A stretch of 64,000 nucleotides of DNA from Amphritea sp. GTDB lineage: Bacteria > Pseudomonadota > Gammaproteobacteria > Pseudomonadales > Balneatricaceae. The DNA is taken from NCBI GenBank assembly GCA_025800245.1, contig JAOXSA010000258.1, positions 1 through 64,000 on the forward strand, read 5' to 3'. This document shows positions 9,998-20,095 of the stretch, piece by piece; within the stretch, counting starts at the first letter, position 1, and each line of letters starts with the position of its first letter. The translations under genes were made by a program, and so were the position numbers. A model generated the notes under the pieces. The model had not been told where the DNA came from. It worked only from the letters and a program-made list of their open reading frames with translations, and did not search any database.

Positions 9998-11578
9998 TTA
10001 TTCCCACTCAATCGTCGCAGGCGGCTTAGAGCTGACGTCATAAGTCACACGGGATACGTGAGGAATCTCGTTGATGATACGGCTGGATACAGTTTCCAGC
10101 AGCTCATACGGCAGATGCGCCCAACGAGCGGTCATGAAGTCGATAGTTTCTACCGCACGCAGTGCAATAACGTACTCGTAACGACGACCGTCACCAACAA
10201 CACCGACAGACTTCACCGGCAGGAATACAGCGAAAGACTGACTGGTTTTATGGTACCAGTCAGCGTTGTGCAGCTCTTCCAGGAAGATCGCATCCGCTTC
10301 ACGCAGGATGTCTGCATACTCTTTCTTCACTTCGCCCAGGATACGTACGCCCAGACCCGGACCCGGGAATGGATGACGGTAAACCATATCGTATGGCAGA
10401 CCCAGTTCCAGACCGATCTTACGCACTTCGTCTTTAAACAGCTCACGCAGAGGCTCAACCAGCTCCATCTTCATGTCTTCTGGCAGACCGCCGACATTGT
10501 GGTGGGACTTGATGACATGGGCTTTACCGGTCTTGGATGCTGCAGACTCGATCACGTCCGGGTAGATAGTGCCCTGCGCCAGGAAGTTTACGTCTTTCAA
10601 CTTAGCAGCTTCATCATCGAATACTTCGATGAACGTGTTACCGATAATCTTACGTTTCTTCTCAGGATCGTTTTCACCGGACAGACGGCTCAGGAACAGA
10701 TCTTCAGCATCTGCACGGATCACGCGAACACCCATGTTCTTAGCGAACATATCCATCACCTGATCACCTTCGTTCTTACGCAGCAGACCGTTATCCACAA
10801 ACACACAAGTCAGCTGATCGCCAATAGCTTTGTGCAGCAACGCCGCAACCACAGAGGAATCAACACCGCCAGACAGACCCAGCAGGACTTTCTGCTCACC
10901 GACCTGCTCACGTACTTTCTCGATCAGGTCGTTGATGATGTTCTCAGCCGTCCACAGTGCTTCACAACCGCTGATCTCTTTTACAAAGCGATCCAGAATA
11001 CGCATACCCTGTTTGGTGTGAGTTACTTCAGGGTGGAACTGTACGCCGTAGAAGTTTTTACCCGGATGACACATTGCTGCGATCGGTGCGCTCTCGGTGC
11101 TGGCGATGATGCTGAAACCTTCTGGCAGCGTGCCAACCTTGTCACCGTGGCTCATCCAGACATCCAGCAATAGAGAACCGTTGTTGGCGATATGATCTTC
11201 GATACCTTCCAGCAGACGGCTCGGGCTGTCTTCCAGACGGACTTTGGCATAGCCGAACTCACGCTTATCGGAGGTCACTACGCTGCCACCCAGCTGCTCA
11301 GCCATGGTCTGCATACCGTAGCAGATACCCAGCAGTGGAATACCCAGATCGAATACAACTTCAGGGGCACGCGGTGAATCCAGTTCAGTAACGGACTCAG
11401 GTCCACCCGCCAGGATAATACCCCTGGCGTTGTATTCTCGAATAGCTGCCTCATCCATATCCCACGGATGAATTTCACAGTACACACCGATCTCACGAAT
11501 ACGGCGCGCGATCAGCTGCGTATATTGGGAACCGAAATCCAGAATCAGAATTCGCTGAGCATGAATATCTTGTGACAT
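9998..11578 (-). CDS. guaA: GMP synthase (glutamine-hydrolysing)
   Basis: GuaA aminates XMP to GMP with glutamine and ATP. The 526 residues match the family (525 in E. coli). It has an N-terminal class I amidotransferase with Cys86 in GICYGMQ and His/Glu in HPEV near 182. The ATP pyrophosphatase loop SGGVDSS lies near 235, and the C-terminal dimerisation domain ends in PATIEWE. It follows guaB on the same strand, but a strong hairpin with a T-run lies between them, so separate or attenuated transcription is likely. Confidence 0.98.
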   Translation of the reverse strand: MSQDIHAQRILILDFGSQYTQLIARRIREIGVYCEIHPWDMDEAAIREYNARGIILAGGPESVTELDSPRAPEVVFDLGIPLLGICYGMQTMAEQLGGSVVTSDKREFGYAKVRLEDSPSRLLEGIEDHIANNGSLLLDVWMSHGDKVGTLPEGFSIIASTESAPIAAMCHPGKNFYGVQFHPEVTHTKQGMRILDRFVKEISGCEALWTAENIINDLIEKVREQVGEQKVLLGLSGGVDSSVVAALLHKAIGDQLTCVFVDNGLLRKNEGDQVMDMFAKNMGVRVIRADAEDLFLSRLSGENDPEKKRKIIGNTFIEVFDDEAAKLKDVNFLAQGTIYPDVIESAASKTGKAHVIKSHHNVGGLPEDMKMELVEPLRELFKDEVRKIGLELGLPYDMVYRHPFPGPGLGVRILGEVKKEYADILREADAIFLEELHNADWYHKTSQSFAVFLPVKSVGVVGDGRRYEYVIALRAVETIDFMTARWAHLPYELLETVSSRIINEIPHVSRVTYDVSSKPPATIEWE

Positions 11579-11669
11579 TTCGATGACTCCGAAATCAACG
11601 TCTCTCAGCTACCGATCTGATCATTGTCGATGCAGTAGCGGGACGAATTGCTGTTATTTTACAGCGTGT

Positions 11670-11706
11670 TAAAAAAGAAAAAGTGGGAGGGCCGAAGCCA
11701 TCCCAC
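11670..11706 (-). terminator. Terminator or attenuator between guaB and guaA
   Basis: On the minus strand GTGGGA..TCCCAC with a GC-rich inner stem and GCTTCGGC-type loop is followed by TTTTTCTTTTTT. It is 24 bases past the guaB stop and would stop or reduce readthrough into guaA. Confidence 0.8.
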
Positions 11707-11729
11707 CTGTTTTATCTGTTTAAGGCCTG

Positions 11730-13199
11730 TTATCCAACGCGATAGTTAGGCGCTTCTTTGGTGATGCTCACATCATGCACATGGCTTTCTGCCATGCCCG
11801 CATTGGTGATGCGGACAAACTGCGGTACCGTGCGCATGGTCTGAATATCCTGGCTACCGGTGTAGCCCATGGACGCTCTCAGGCCGCCGACCAACTGGTG
11901 AACTACGCCACCCATCGGACCTTTACAGGCCACCCGGCCCTCGATACCTTCCGGCACCAGTTTTTCAGCACCTTTGCTGGCATCCTGGAAGTAACGGTCA
12001 GAAGAGCCTGTGCTCTGCGCCATCGCACCCAGTGAACCCATACCACGGTAAGACTTGTAAGCACGGCCCTGGAACAGTTCAACTTCACCAGGCGCTTCGT
12101 CAGTACCTGCCAGCATGGAGCCAACCATTACCGCAGAGGCACCGGCAACAACCGCTTTAGACACATCACCGGAGAAGCGGATACCGCCGTCAGCGATACA
12201 AGGTACACCGTACTTGTCCAGCGCTGCGGCAACGTTAGCCACCGCACTGATCTGAGGTACGCCCACACCGGCAACAATACGGGTAGTACAGATGGAACCC
12301 GGACCGATACCGACTTTAACACCATCTGCACCCGCTTCTGCCAGCGCGATCGCTGCATCAGCTGTAGCGATGTTACCGCCGATCACCTGAACCTCAGGGT
12401 AATTCTCTTTTACCCAGGCAACACGATCAATAACACCTTTGGAGTGGCCGTGCGCAGTATCAACGATAACCACATCAACACCGGCTTTAACCAGCGCATC
12501 AACACGATCTGCTGTTTCCGGACCGGTACCCACCGCAGCACCCACGATCAGACGACCTTTCTCGTCTTTCGCAGCGTTCGGGTGAGTCTGAGCTTTGTTC
12601 ATATCCTTAACGGTCATCATACCGCACAGGCTGAACTCGCCATCTACAACCAGAATCTTTTCAATACGATGCTTACGCAGCAGGTTGCGTACAACGTCCG
12701 GATCTGCACCCTCTTCTACAGTCACCAGACGTTCTTTAGGGGTCATGATGGAAGCAACTGTGGCATCCAGTTTCTTCTCGAAACGGGCGTCACGACCGGT
12801 CACAATACCGACCAGTTCACCATCATCAACTACAGGAAAACCGGAGAAGCCAACACTCGCTGCCAGTTGATTCAGCTCACCAACCGTCATATCGGAACGA
12901 CAGGTTACAGGATCGCTAACCACACCGGCTTCGTATTTCTTAACACGCAGAACTTCTTCTGCCTGCTGCTCAATAGTCAGGTTCTTGTGGATAATACCGA
13001 TACCACCTTCCTGAGCCATGGCGATTGCCAGACGGGATTCAGTAACCGTGTCCATTGCCGCTGACACCAGAGGGATGTTCAGCTCAATGCCTTTGGTCAG
13101 GCGGGTCTTCAGCGATACGTCTTTTGGCAGTACTTCGGAGTAACCCGGTACCAGCAGAACATCGTCAAAAGTGAGGGCTTCTTCAGCGATTCGCAACAT
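11730..13199 (-). CDS. guaB: Inosine-5'-monophosphate dehydrogenase
   Basis: GuaB oxidises IMP to XMP with NAD+, the committed step to GMP. The 489 residues match the family. The catalytic (beta/alpha)8 barrel is interrupted by a CBS-domain pair (about 95-205). The active-site loop is [11 protein letters not shown] with the catalytic Cys near 304, and the flap region contains [10 protein letters not shown]. The ATG start gives the usual [16 protein letters not shown]. The upstream promoter has a GC-rich discriminator, which in E. coli guaB goes with stringent and growth-rate control; that control here is inference. Confidence 0.98.
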   Translation of the reverse strand: MLRIAEEALTFDDVLLVPGYSEVLPKDVSLKTRLTKGIELNIPLVSAAMDTVTESRLAIAMAQEGGIGIIHKNLTIEQQAEEVLRVKKYEAGVVSDPVTCRSDMTVGELNQLAASVGFSGFPVVDDGELVGIVTGRDARFEKKLDATVASIMTPKERLVTVEEGADPDVVRNLLRKHRIEKILVVDGEFSLCGMMTVKDMNKAQTHPNAAKDEKGRLIVGAAVGTGPETADRVDALVKAGVDVVIVDTAHGHSKGVIDRVAWVKENYPEVQVIGGNIATADAAIALAEAGADGVKVGIGPGSICTTRIVAGVGVPQISAVANVAAALDKYGVPCIADGGIRFSGDVSKAVVAGASAVMVGSMLAGTDEAPGEVELFQGRAYKSYRGMGSLGAMAQSTGSSDRYFQDASKGAEKLVPEGIEGRVACKGPMGGVVHQLVGGLRASMGYTGSQDIQTMRTVPQFVRITNAGMAESHVHDVSITKEAPNYRVG

Positions 13200-13240
13200 A
13201 GTGTGAGCTTGCCTGTAGTCTTGAAAAAATAAGACGCGGG

Positions 13241-13269
13241 ATTATAGCCTTTTGTAGTATAAACAACAA
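13241..13269 (-). promoter_or_regulatory. sigma70 promoter of guaB
   Basis: On the minus strand TTGTTG, a 17-base spacer and a perfect TATAAT are followed by the GC-rich discriminator CCCGCG, about 40 bases before the guaB ATG. Confidence 0.8.
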
Positions 13270-13365
13270 TCAAAAACAGCCAGAATCCGTGCATTTTCTG
13301 CTAAATGAATAATTCTCTCAAAGCCCCGTTACAAAGCGGTGATAACCTGGTTTAAGATGCACGCC

Positions 13366-14727
13366 ATGCAACGTAATTCTCCCTCTACAAATCCGCTTCA
13401 GAATCAGGCCATTTCGGTTACTGAGCTGAACCATCAGGTCAAATCCCTGCTGGAAAACTCGTTCCTCACCATACATGTGGAGGGCGAGTTGTCTAACTTC
13501 GTCCGCCCCAGTTCCGGCCACTGGTATTTCACGCTGAAAGACAGCGGCGCCCAGGTGCGCTGCGCGATGTTCCGTAACCGCAACCAGTACCTGAAATATC
13601 AGCCGAAAAACGGTGATCAGGTAGTTGTCCGGGCTAAAGTCAGTCTCTATCCGGGCCGCGGAGATTATCAGCTGATCTGTGATTACATGGAGGACAGCGG
13701 GGTTGGTTCTCTGCAAAGGGCTTACGAAGAGCTGAAATTCAAGCTACAGCAGCAAGGCCTGTTTGATCCTGCGTTTAAAAAACCGATTCCCGCTAAACCG
13801 AAACATCTGGGCGTTGTTACTTCCCCTACGGGCGCAGCAATCCACGATATTCTCACAGTTCTGAAACGACGTTACCCTTCACTGCCAGTGACAGTATTCC
13901 CGACGGCAGTACAAGGAACAGAAGCTGCGGGGCAGATCAGTGATGCTATCCGCCTTGCGAATGAGCAAGGCCAGTGTGATGTACTGATCGTCGGACGAGG
14001 CGGTGGCTCACTGGAAGATCTCTGGCCTTTCAACGAAGCCATTGTCGCGCAAAGCATTTTCCATAGCGAAATACCGATTATCAGCGCTGTTGGCCATGAA
14101 GTGGATGTTTCCATTGCCGACTTTGTTGCCGATCTGCGGGCTCCGACACCTTCTGCGGCGGCAGAACTGATCAGCCCGGATCAGACCCAGCTACAACTGC
14201 AGATTAAACAGCTTTATCAGCGCTTACTGCAGAGCTGGCAGCGCCAGCTCAACGAGCGACAACAACGCCTGCAGTGGACCCGCAGCCGGCTGCGTCATCC
14301 CGGTGATAAACTCAAAGAGCAGGCACAACGACTGGATGAACTGGAACTGCGTTTGCAGCGCAATATGCAGTACCGCCTGCAGCGCCAGCAGGATCGTTTC
14401 AGTCACCTGCAGGAGCGCTATCGTCACAGCGCACCGACTGCACGTATAGGTGCTGGTCAGCAACATCTCGCATCCATAGAACACCGACTGCAGCAACAGA
14501 TGCAGAACCTGATCAGCCAGCAGCAGATCAAGCTCCGTGGACTGGCAAGCACGCTGCACAGTGTCAGCCCGCTGGCCACACTGGAACGCGGTTATGCCAT
14601 CGTTCAGGATCAGGATGGCACAGTGGTGCAGGATATTGATCAGGTGCAACCGGGACAAACCACAGAAACCCGACTGCACAATGGCCGGTTTACCAGCCAG
14701 ATCATGGAAGTAAAACAGGATAGCTGA
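13366..14727 (+). CDS. xseA: Exodeoxyribonuclease VII large subunit
   Basis: XseA with XseB degrades single-stranded DNA from either end. The protein has an N-terminal OB fold ([20 protein letters not shown], about 35-55), the catalytic core with [28 protein letters not shown] and [26 protein letters not shown], then a long glutamine/arginine-rich coiled coil and a short C-terminal fold. The start is uncertain among GTG 13339, ATG 13357 and ATG 13366. I chose 13366 because TAAGA lies about 8 bases upstream and the N-terminus then fits the family; the difference is at most nine residues. xseB is not in the window. The gene is divergent from guaB. Confidence 0.95.
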   Translation: MQRNSPSTNPLQNQAISVTELNHQVKSLLENSFLTIHVEGELSNFVRPSSGHWYFTLKDSGAQVRCAMFRNRNQYLKYQPKNGDQVVVRAKVSLYPGRGDYQLICDYMEDSGVGSLQRAYEELKFKLQQQGLFDPAFKKPIPAKPKHLGVVTSPTGAAIHDILTVLKRRYPSLPVTVFPTAVQGTEAAGQISDAIRLANEQGQCDVLIVGRGGGSLEDLWPFNEAIVAQSIFHSEIPIISAVGHEVDVSIADFVADLRAPTPSAAAELISPDQTQLQLQIKQLYQRLLQSWQRQLNERQQRLQWTRSRLRHPGDKLKEQAQRLDELELRLQRNMQYRLQRQQDRFSHLQERYRHSAPTARIGAGQQHLASIEHRLQQQMQNLISQQQIKLRGLASTLHSVSPLATLERGYAIVQDQDGTVVQDIDQVQPGQTTETRLHNGRFTSQIMEVKQDS

Positions 14728-14760
14728 GCGAAGATCGCCGGTGATACACAGGAGAAAACT

Positions 14761-15594
14761 ATGCGCTTTACAGCACTGCTGAGCGGCTTACTGCTAAGTC
14801 TGAACATACAGGCAATTGAATTACCGGAAGAATCAAGAGTGCCCGGCGGCATCGCTCTGATCCCTCTTGCTGGACTCAATACCCAACAAGCGCCTTCAGC
14901 CTGGTACCGGGGCAACCGGGTGATGGTTATCCCCTCGACTGAAACCCGCTTTGCAGATCAGTCTCCCTGGTTGGCAGTGATTGGAATCCCACTGTCAGCA
15001 AAGCCTGCTGACGAGCAACTGATGAAAGCGGATGGTAAACGTTTTCCTTTCAGCATTGAGGATAAAGCCTACAAAGAGCAGCGTCTGACGATTACCAACA
15101 AACGCCACGTGAATCCTAACCAACAGGACCTGGCCCGCTATAAGCGCGAAAAAGATGAGATGGTCACCGCATTCAAAAGCTGGTCAACACCAGAGCTGAG
15201 CAGCCTGGAGTTTGTTCTGCCTTCGGAAGGCCGCTTCAGCAGCCCGTTCGGCCTGAAACGTTTCTTTAACGATCAGCCGCGCAATCCCCATAGCGGTCTG
15301 GACATTGCCGGTGGTCAGGGCGGTGCAATCAATGCTCCGGCGCCGGGTAAAGTGGTCGCTGTTGGCGATTACTTTTTCAATGGCAAAACTGTCATTGTCG
15401 ATCATGGCTTTGGCCTTACAACCCTGTATTGCCATATGAGCCGTATCGATGTCGCCATTGGCGATCAGCTGAATACTGGCGACAGCATCGGTGCGATAGG
15501 TAAAACTGGCCGGGTAACAGGCCCTCACCTGCACTGGACGGTCAGCCTCAACAATACCCGGGTCGATCCATTGCTGTTTGTGAGAGAGCATTAA
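14761..15594 (+). CDS. Exported M23-family peptidoglycan endopeptidase
   Basis: The 277-residue protein has a signal peptide (cut near 19, IQA) and an N-terminal beta-rich domain (about 20-150). A lysostaphin-type M23 domain follows: zinc ligands are His177 and Asp181 in HSGLDIAG, with HLHW near 256-259. Family members cut peptide cross-links in the cell wall; members lacking these residues are activators, but here they are intact, so activity is likely. There is no LysM or coiled coil, unlike NlpD or EnvC. It follows xseA by 33 bases with a GGAGAAAACT ribosome site and may be co-transcribed with it. Confidence 0.9.
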   Translation: MRFTALLSGLLLSLNIQAIELPEESRVPGGIALIPLAGLNTQQAPSAWYRGNRVMVIPSTETRFADQSPWLAVIGIPLSAKPADEQLMKADGKRFPFSIEDKAYKEQRLTITNKRHVNPNQQDLARYKREKDEMVTAFKSWSTPELSSLEFVLPSEGRFSSPFGLKRFFNDQPRNPHSGLDIAGGQGGAINAPAPGKVVAVGDYFFNGKTVIVDHGFGLTTLYCHMSRIDVAIGDQLNTGDSIGAIGKTGRVTGPHLHWTVSLNNTRVDPLLFVREH

Positions 15595-15649
15595 CAAGCA
15601 CTTTATGTTAGGCTTCGCGTTCATTTAAAACGACTTTAGACCGAGAATC

Positions 15650-16273
15650 ATGTCTGAACTGAAACTAGAAACTACTGAACAGATCGCCAGCTACGGTATC
15701 GGCCGTCAGATGGGTGATCACCTGTCCAACCAGACTTTTGAAGGCGTTGAGCTGGATGCAGTACTGGCGGGTATCCGCGAATCTTTCGAAGGTGCGCCAC
15801 TGAGCGTTGACGCTGAAAAGATCCAGTCTGCATTTAACGTTATTCAGGAGCGTATGCAGCAGGAAGCTGAAGCAAAAGCTAAAGAAGCAGCTGCTGAAGG
15901 CGAACAGTTCCTGGAAAAGAACGCTCAGCGTGAAGAGGTTATTGTTACCGATTCCGGTCTGCAATACGAAATCCTGGAAGCCGGCGAAGCGGGCGACAGC
16001 CCATCCCGTGAATCCACTGTACGTGTTCACTACCACGGTACTTTCATCGACGGTAATGTGTTCGACAGCTCTTACGAGCGCGGCCAGCCAGCAGAATTCC
16101 CCGTTGGCGGCGTGATCGCTGGCTGGACTGAAGCTCTGCAACTGATGACCAAAGGCGCAAAATGGCGTCTGCACATCCCTTATCAGTTGGCTTACGGCGC
16201 ACAGGGTTCACCAGGCGGTATCCCTCCGTACTCCGTACTGGCATTTGATGTTGAGCTGCTGGATATCCTGTAA
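15650..16273 (+). CDS. fklB: FKBP-type peptidyl-prolyl isomerase
   Basis: The protein catalyses cis-trans isomerisation of proline peptide bonds. Its 207 residues match FklB (206 in E. coli). It has an N-terminal helical dimerisation domain (about 1-100, with VELDAVLAGIRESFEG) and a C-terminal FKBP domain with VRVHYHGTFIDGNVFDSSYE, the GVIAGWTEALQLM core and the closing YSVLAFDVELLDI. There is no signal peptide, so it is probably cytoplasmic; FkpA-type exported relatives have one. Heavy use of common codons suggests good expression. Confidence 0.93.
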   Translation: MSELKLETTEQIASYGIGRQMGDHLSNQTFEGVELDAVLAGIRESFEGAPLSVDAEKIQSAFNVIQERMQQEAEAKAKEAAAEGEQFLEKNAQREEVIVTDSGLQYEILEAGEAGDSPSRESTVRVHYHGTFIDGNVFDSSYERGQPAEFPVGGVIAGWTEALQLMTKGAKWRLHIPYQLAYGAQGSPGGIPPYSVLAFDVELLDIL

Positions 16274-16334
16274 TTCAGCCACGCTCAGATACAGAGACGG
16301 CGTAAAAACTATTGCGACTTGACTATCGGGCGTT

Positions 16335-16392
16335 AAAAATTGAATCAAAGTGCTCATTTACTTCAGTAAATTCCGCTTTTTCATCAATTTTT
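16335..16392. repeat. Long imperfect inverted repeat (extragenic palindromic element)
   Basis: AAAAATTGA (16335-16343) pairs perfectly with TCAATTTTT (16384-16392). Inside, GTAAAT/ATTTAC pairs around a TGAA loop, with imperfect pairing between. The whole 58-base segment can fold as one hairpin. It lies between fklB and ybfF, is AT-rich and is unlike the flanking genes. It resembles a small mobile palindromic repeat; whether other copies exist cannot be told from this window. Confidence 0.6.
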
Positions 16393-16435
16393 GCCTTCTC
16401 TAGCCTTCGCTCATTACGTTTTGACACCATCTCAT

Positions 16436-16460
16436 AAGGCCGGAATTTCCGGCCTTTTTT
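16436..16460 (+). terminator. Terminator downstream of fklB
   Basis: AAGGCCGG, loop AATTT, CCGGCC then six T on the plus strand. It ends 25 bases before the ybfF start, so ybfF needs a promoter of its own or readthrough. Confidence 0.75.
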
Positions 16461-16485
16461 ATGTTTGCGCCCGGGAAAGATCACT

Positions 16486-17256
16486 ATGAAACTGAATCTA
16501 CAGATACACGGCGAAGGCGAGCCACTGATCATTATGCACGGTCTGTTCGGCACTCTGGAAAACTGGGGTAGCCAGATTAAAGCCTTTGCAGAGCACTTTA
16601 AGGTCTACGCGGTAGATATGCGTAATCACGGCCGCTCACCTCATAGCGACGAGATCAGCTACCCATTGATGGCCGCCGACATTCTGGAACTGATGGATGA
16701 TCAGGGGCTGGAAAAAGCCCACATTCTGGGCCACTCCATGGGTGGCAAAGCCGCCATGCAACTGGCACTGGACCACCCGAAGCGAATCGAAAAACTGATC
16801 GTGGTGGATATCGCACCGGTTCAGTACCCCCACCATCATACCGATGTATTCAAAGGCCTTAACAGCGTACCACTGGCATCTCTGAAAAGCCGCGGGGAAG
16901 CTGATCAATTGCTGAGCCAGCATATCGATGAACCTTCTGTACGCCAGTTCCTGTTGAAAAACCTTTACCGCAATGAACAAAAACAATTCGCCTGGCGTAT
17001 GAACCTGCCGGTTCTGGAGCAGTGTTATGAGGCTATTAGCCTACCACCGGTGGGCGAAGCGTATCAGGCCCCAATGTTATTTATTAAAGGCGAACTGTCT
17101 GACTACATCACTGCTGACTATCGTGATGCTGTTCTGACGCTGTTCCCCAAAGCCAGCTACAAGGTGATTCAGGGGACAGGACACTGGCCTCACGCTGAAA
17201 AGCCTGCCGTATTTACCAGTCTGGTGCTGAAGTACCTGCAGCCGTCACAGGCATAA
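16486..17256 (+). CDS. ybfF: Alpha/beta-hydrolase esterase, YbfF family
   Basis: A 256-residue alpha/beta hydrolase. The ATG at 16486 is chosen because GGGAAAGA stands just upstream; the TTG at 16465 lies next to the terminator hairpin. Motifs are HGLFGTLENWG (oxyanion hole, residues about 17-27), VDMRNHGRSPH, nucleophile elbow GHSMGGKAA with Ser near 84, and a late His in GTGHWPHAEKP. The E. coli homologue is an esterase of uncertain natural substrate with activity on acyl-CoA and esters. It converges with the metalloprotease-like gene across a shared terminator. Confidence 0.88.
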   Translation: MKLNLQIHGEGEPLIIMHGLFGTLENWGSQIKAFAEHFKVYAVDMRNHGRSPHSDEISYPLMAADILELMDDQGLEKAHILGHSMGGKAAMQLALDHPKRIEKLIVVDIAPVQYPHHHTDVFKGLNSVPLASLKSRGEADQLLSQHIDEPSVRQFLLKNLYRNEQKQFAWRMNLPVLEQCYEAISLPPVGEAYQAPMLFIKGELSDYITADYRDAVLTLFPKASYKVIQGTGHWPHAEKPAVFTSLVLKYLQPSQA

Positions 17257-17285
17257 AAAAAGCAGCCGACACAGGCTGCTTTTTC
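17255..17285. terminator. Bidirectional terminator
   Basis: AAAAAAAGCAGCC, loop GACACA, GGCTGCTTTTT serves the convergent ybfF (+) and the gene at 17299 (-). Confidence 0.9.
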
Positions 17286-17298
17286 TGAAACTATCCGA

Positions 17299-18180
17299 TC
17301 AGACATTCTTGTCGAATATATAGCCTTCAGGTATGAGTTTGTTGAACACTCCGGCGTCAATCAGACGCTGATTCACTTCCAGTAGGCGTTCAGACACTTC
17401 CTGAAGCTCACGATTGAAGTCCTTCAATCGCTCTGTTTGTTGCTCGCTCAGTTCTTTCTGATCTTCGAACCGCTCCTTGCGTTCTTCAGCGCTGCGCTGC
17501 TCACGAAGTTCCTGCGCCTCAGATCTGGCACTGTCAGCCTGCTCAGCCTCTCCATCCTCCCGTTTAGCGGTGGCCAGCTCTGCACGGGCCTCTGCCGCCA
17601 TGGCTGCTGCTGCGGCAGCTACCGCACGATCCTGAGGTGAAGGTTCTGACACAGCCAACGCCGCACGCTGAATAACTTCCGCTTTTTCCAGAGTCGCCTC
17701 AGGATCATTCGGTACCGGAGAAGTATCAATGCTGACTTCACCAGCGACCGCGTATAGACGGCCATCAGGCCCCCGCTCAAACTCATAACTGGGGGCACCA
17801 GCATACTTGCCACCGACCGCCGCATGACTTTGCTCATGCTGCCGTACTTCACGGTCCCGTGCTGCCAGTTCCTGAATCTGCTTTTGCTCCTGAGCTTCAA
17901 CCTCAGCCTCAACGGCTCCTTTAGTCTCTTTTTTCAGCTCGTCCCGTTTCAGATCAACACGCTCAGACTGCTGCTGGCGCTCTCTGGCCTCTAATCCTGC
18001 CTGGCTATTGCCAGAGGACGCATCGACACTACGAAAACTGGATGAAGATTGAAGCGCTTCTGGCTGCTGTGCGACCGGTGTAACGGTGCCATTAACGGCT
18101 GGTTGGATATCTTTTGAGGATTGCAGGGATACCTGATTGCTCAGTAATGGTGAGTAGGTTGTCTGCGTAATTTGCATCAT
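17299..18180 (-). CDS. Putative metalloprotease, CJM1_0395 / SprA-related family
   Basis: The 293-residue protein has a disordered Ser/Gln/Glu-rich N-terminus, a conserved core with HEQSH at about 115-119 followed by [22 protein letters not shown], and a long charged coiled coil to about 275. The core is the signature of the SprA-related family, annotated as putative metalloproteases because of the HExxH motif; no activity is known to me. There is no signal peptide. A strong ribosome site AGGAGGGG precedes the start. The next upstream gene on the same strand encodes a mini flagellar-axial-like protein, so a link to surface structures is possible but unproven. Confidence 0.75.
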   Translation of the reverse strand: MMQITQTTYSPLLSNQVSLQSSKDIQPAVNGTVTPVAQQPEALQSSSSFRSVDASSGNSQAGLEARERQQQSERVDLKRDELKKETKGAVEAEVEAQEQKQIQELAARDREVRQHEQSHAAVGGKYAGAPSYEFERGPDGRLYAVAGEVSIDTSPVPNDPEATLEKAEVIQRAALAVSEPSPQDRAVAAAAAAMAAEARAELATAKREDGEAEQADSARSEAQELREQRSAEERKERFEDQKELSEQQTERLKDFNRELQEVSERLLEVNQRLIDAGVFNKLIPEGYIFDKNV

Positions 18181-18241
18181 CCCCCCTCCTACTGAATAGA
18201 TTTAATCCCTGCTGAGAGATATGGCGAAAGACGCCGGTGCG

Positions 18242-18487
18242 TTATACCCGAACGTCTATCAGCGCACCCAGGGTTTCTTCTGCTGACTGCACGACTTTGG
18301 TTGAGGCCGCTGCAGCATTCTTTTCAACCACCAGGTCGGTCAGCGCTTCATTCACATCACGACCGGTTACTTCCTCCGGTGTATCTGTTTTACCGGCACC
18401 GGCAATATCGCTGGCGGCTTTCTGTGCGCCATCCAGCCCTCTATTAATACCCAGAACACCGCTATTAAGTGCTGATGAAATGTTCAT
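18242..18487 (-). CDS. Short protein with flagellar-axial-like N- and C-termini
   Basis: This 81-residue product begins MNISSALNSGVLGINRG, like the N-terminal helix of flagellar rod and hook proteins (FlgB/C/E/F/G, FlgK). It ends in a heptad-like helix closing with AEETLGALIDVRV, which recalls the C-terminal helix of the same families (ADEMLQTLLDI type). The central rod or hook domains are missing altogether. No frameshift is visible and the gene has its own ATG, so it looks like a complete miniature rather than a broken gene. No flagellar genes lie in the window. The similarity is from reading and needs a profile search. Confidence 0.6.
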   Translation of the reverse strand: MNISSALNSGVLGINRGLDGAQKAASDIAGAGKTDTPEEVTGRDVNEALTDLVVEKNAAAASTKVVQSAEETLGALIDVRV

Positions 18488-18600
18488 ACTATTACCTATT
18501 ACTTTGACAGATAACCTGCTGAAATTTATAAAAAATCTGTCTGATCTTGCAGATTACCGACTTATCAGTAGGCACAGTATAGCGCAAACGCCTCAACAGT

Positions 18601-19296
18601 TCATTTATTAACCAGCGACAAATTACTCAAATTGAGGTGTTCAGCAACATCTACCGGATTGACATTATCCAGATAAGGAACCTCACCCAGCAGCGGTGCA
18701 GCCAGCATCGACTGCAGAGTCTCAAGGTTCTCCTGATAGCAACTCATCTGTGGATCAACACAATTTGCTACCCAACCCGCAAGACGAAGCCCGTCTTTTA
18801 CAATCGCCTCAACAGTCAGCAGAGTATGACTGATACAGCCCAGCTTCATGCCAACAACCAGAATCACCGGTGTCTTCAGCTGCTTCGGCACGTCCGCCAG
18901 TGTCTGTCGGTTATTCAGTGGTACCCGCCAGCCACCAGCACCTTCGATAATCATGAAATCAGCCGGTTGCATCATCGCCCCACGGCAAAGTGCTGCGATC
19001 CGGTCGGCATCCAGACGACGCCCCAGCTGCTGCGCAGCGATATGAGGTGCGATTGGCGGCTCAAGGGCAATAGGGTTTACCTGATCGTAGCTGAGTTTCT
19101 GAGAAGCAGTCTGCTGCAACAATAGTGCATCACCGTTACGCAGCCCCTCCTCTGTTTGCTCACAACCAGCAGCAATCGGTTTCAGAGCCAGTGTTTTTAA
19201 ACCCAGATTATTAGCTGCCTGGAGCAACCCCGCTGAAACAACTGTTTTGCCGACATCAGTATCGGTACCCGCCACAAAAAAAGCCTTCTTTGCCAT
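18601..19296 (-). CDS. bioD: Dethiobiotin synthetase
   Basis: BioD closes the ureido ring of dethiobiotin from DAPA, CO2 and ATP. The 231-residue protein has the P-loop GTDTDVGKT at 10-18 and the conserved EGAGGWRVPL. It is the last gene of the bioB-F-H-C-D run, 7 bases after bioC. No clear T-run hairpin is visible immediately after it. Confidence 0.95.
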   Translation of the reverse strand: MAKKAFFVAGTDTDVGKTVVSAGLLQAANNLGLKTLALKPIAAGCEQTEEGLRNGDALLLQQTASQKLSYDQVNPIALEPPIAPHIAAQQLGRRLDADRIAALCRGAMMQPADFMIIEGAGGWRVPLNNRQTLADVPKQLKTPVILVVGMKLGCISHTLLTVEAIVKDGLRLAGWVANCVDPQMSCYQENLETLQSMLAAPLLGEVPYLDNVNPVDVAEHLNLSNLSLVNK

Positions 19297-19303
19297 TTCG
19301 CTA

Positions 19304-20095
19304 TTACTCTTTGATCAATTTGCCGTAAAACACCTGATAGGTCGCAGGCAGGATACCGTCTTCCGTACGGAACGCTTCATAGGCCTCTTTAAATGCCATC
19401 ATCCGGGCTTTACCGGTAAGGCCACTCTGACGACCGGCACTGATGTTATGGGCACCCAGCCCCTTCAGCTCATGGGTCAGTTCCCGCACTTGCTGATAGC
19501 GCAGGACCTCATATTCCTGTTCAAGCGAGCCAGGCATCAGATGAGAACCGGCCTCTTTTTTCAGAGTACTGAGACTGATAAAGCGATTCACATGCTGATA
19601 GTTATCCACTGCCGACCAGGCACTGCGTAGTTCGTGCAGGGTTTCAGGCCCCAGGGTTGCAAACAGGAACTGCCCACCGGGCTTCAGTACCCGGGCAACC
19701 TCACCGAACAATGCCGGCAGGTTCTCGCACCACTGAATTGCCAGACTGGAGAAAATCAGGTCCACAGAGCTATCAGTCAGGGGTAATGACTCCGCATCGC
19801 CGCAAAGCCACTGAGATGCTGCGGTAGCTCTGTGCTCACGAGCATAATTCAGCATACCTTCTGCCAGATCCAGGCTGAGCAACATGTGCGGACCATACCG
19901 CTGATGCAATTCCGGTCCGAAAAACCCCGTGCCACATCCCAGATCCAGAATAACCCCCGACGGGTTTACTTCTGTATCGATGCGATCAAGAAGATTAAAG
20001 CCGACCCGGCGTTGCAGTTCAGCCACTGAGTCATAGCTACCCGCCGCACGGCTGAATGATTCAGCAATATCCGGTTTGGTGAATTGCGCGCTCAT
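19304..20095 (-). CDS. bioC: Malonyl-ACP O-methyltransferase
   Basis: BioC methylates malonyl-ACP so the fatty-acid cycle can build the pimeloyl chain of biotin. The 263 residues hold a class I methyltransferase fold with the SAM loop ILDLGCGTGFFG near 50-61 and conserved LFSSLAIQWCENL. The N-terminus (FSRAAGSYDSVAELQRRVG) is typical of BioC. The start overlaps the bioH stop by 4 bases (ATGA), a sign of translational coupling. Position in the bio operon settles the assignment over other methyltransferases. Confidence 0.95.
   Translation of the reverse strand: MSAQFTKPDIAESFSRAAGSYDSVAELQRRVGFNLLDRIDTEVNPSGVILDLGCGTGFFGPELHQRYGPHMLLSLDLAEGMLNYAREHRATAASQWLCGDAESLPLTDSSVDLIFSSLAIQWCENLPALFGEVARVLKPGGQFLFATLGPETLHELRSAWSAVDNYQHVNRFISLSTLKKEAGSHLMPGSLEQEYEVLRYQQVRELTHELKGLGAHNISAGRQSGLTGKARMMAFKEAYEAFRTEDGILPATYQVFYGKLIKE

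Noticed and set aside
16323..16553. 76-codon minus-strand open frame across the foldback element
   Set aside because: It crosses the terminator and the start of ybfF, and its amino-acid pattern is produced by the inverted repeat.
17299..18180. The HEQSH protein as a secreted zinc protease
   Set aside because: There is no signal peptide, and most of the protein is disordered or coiled coil; only the family-level label putative metalloprotease is supported.
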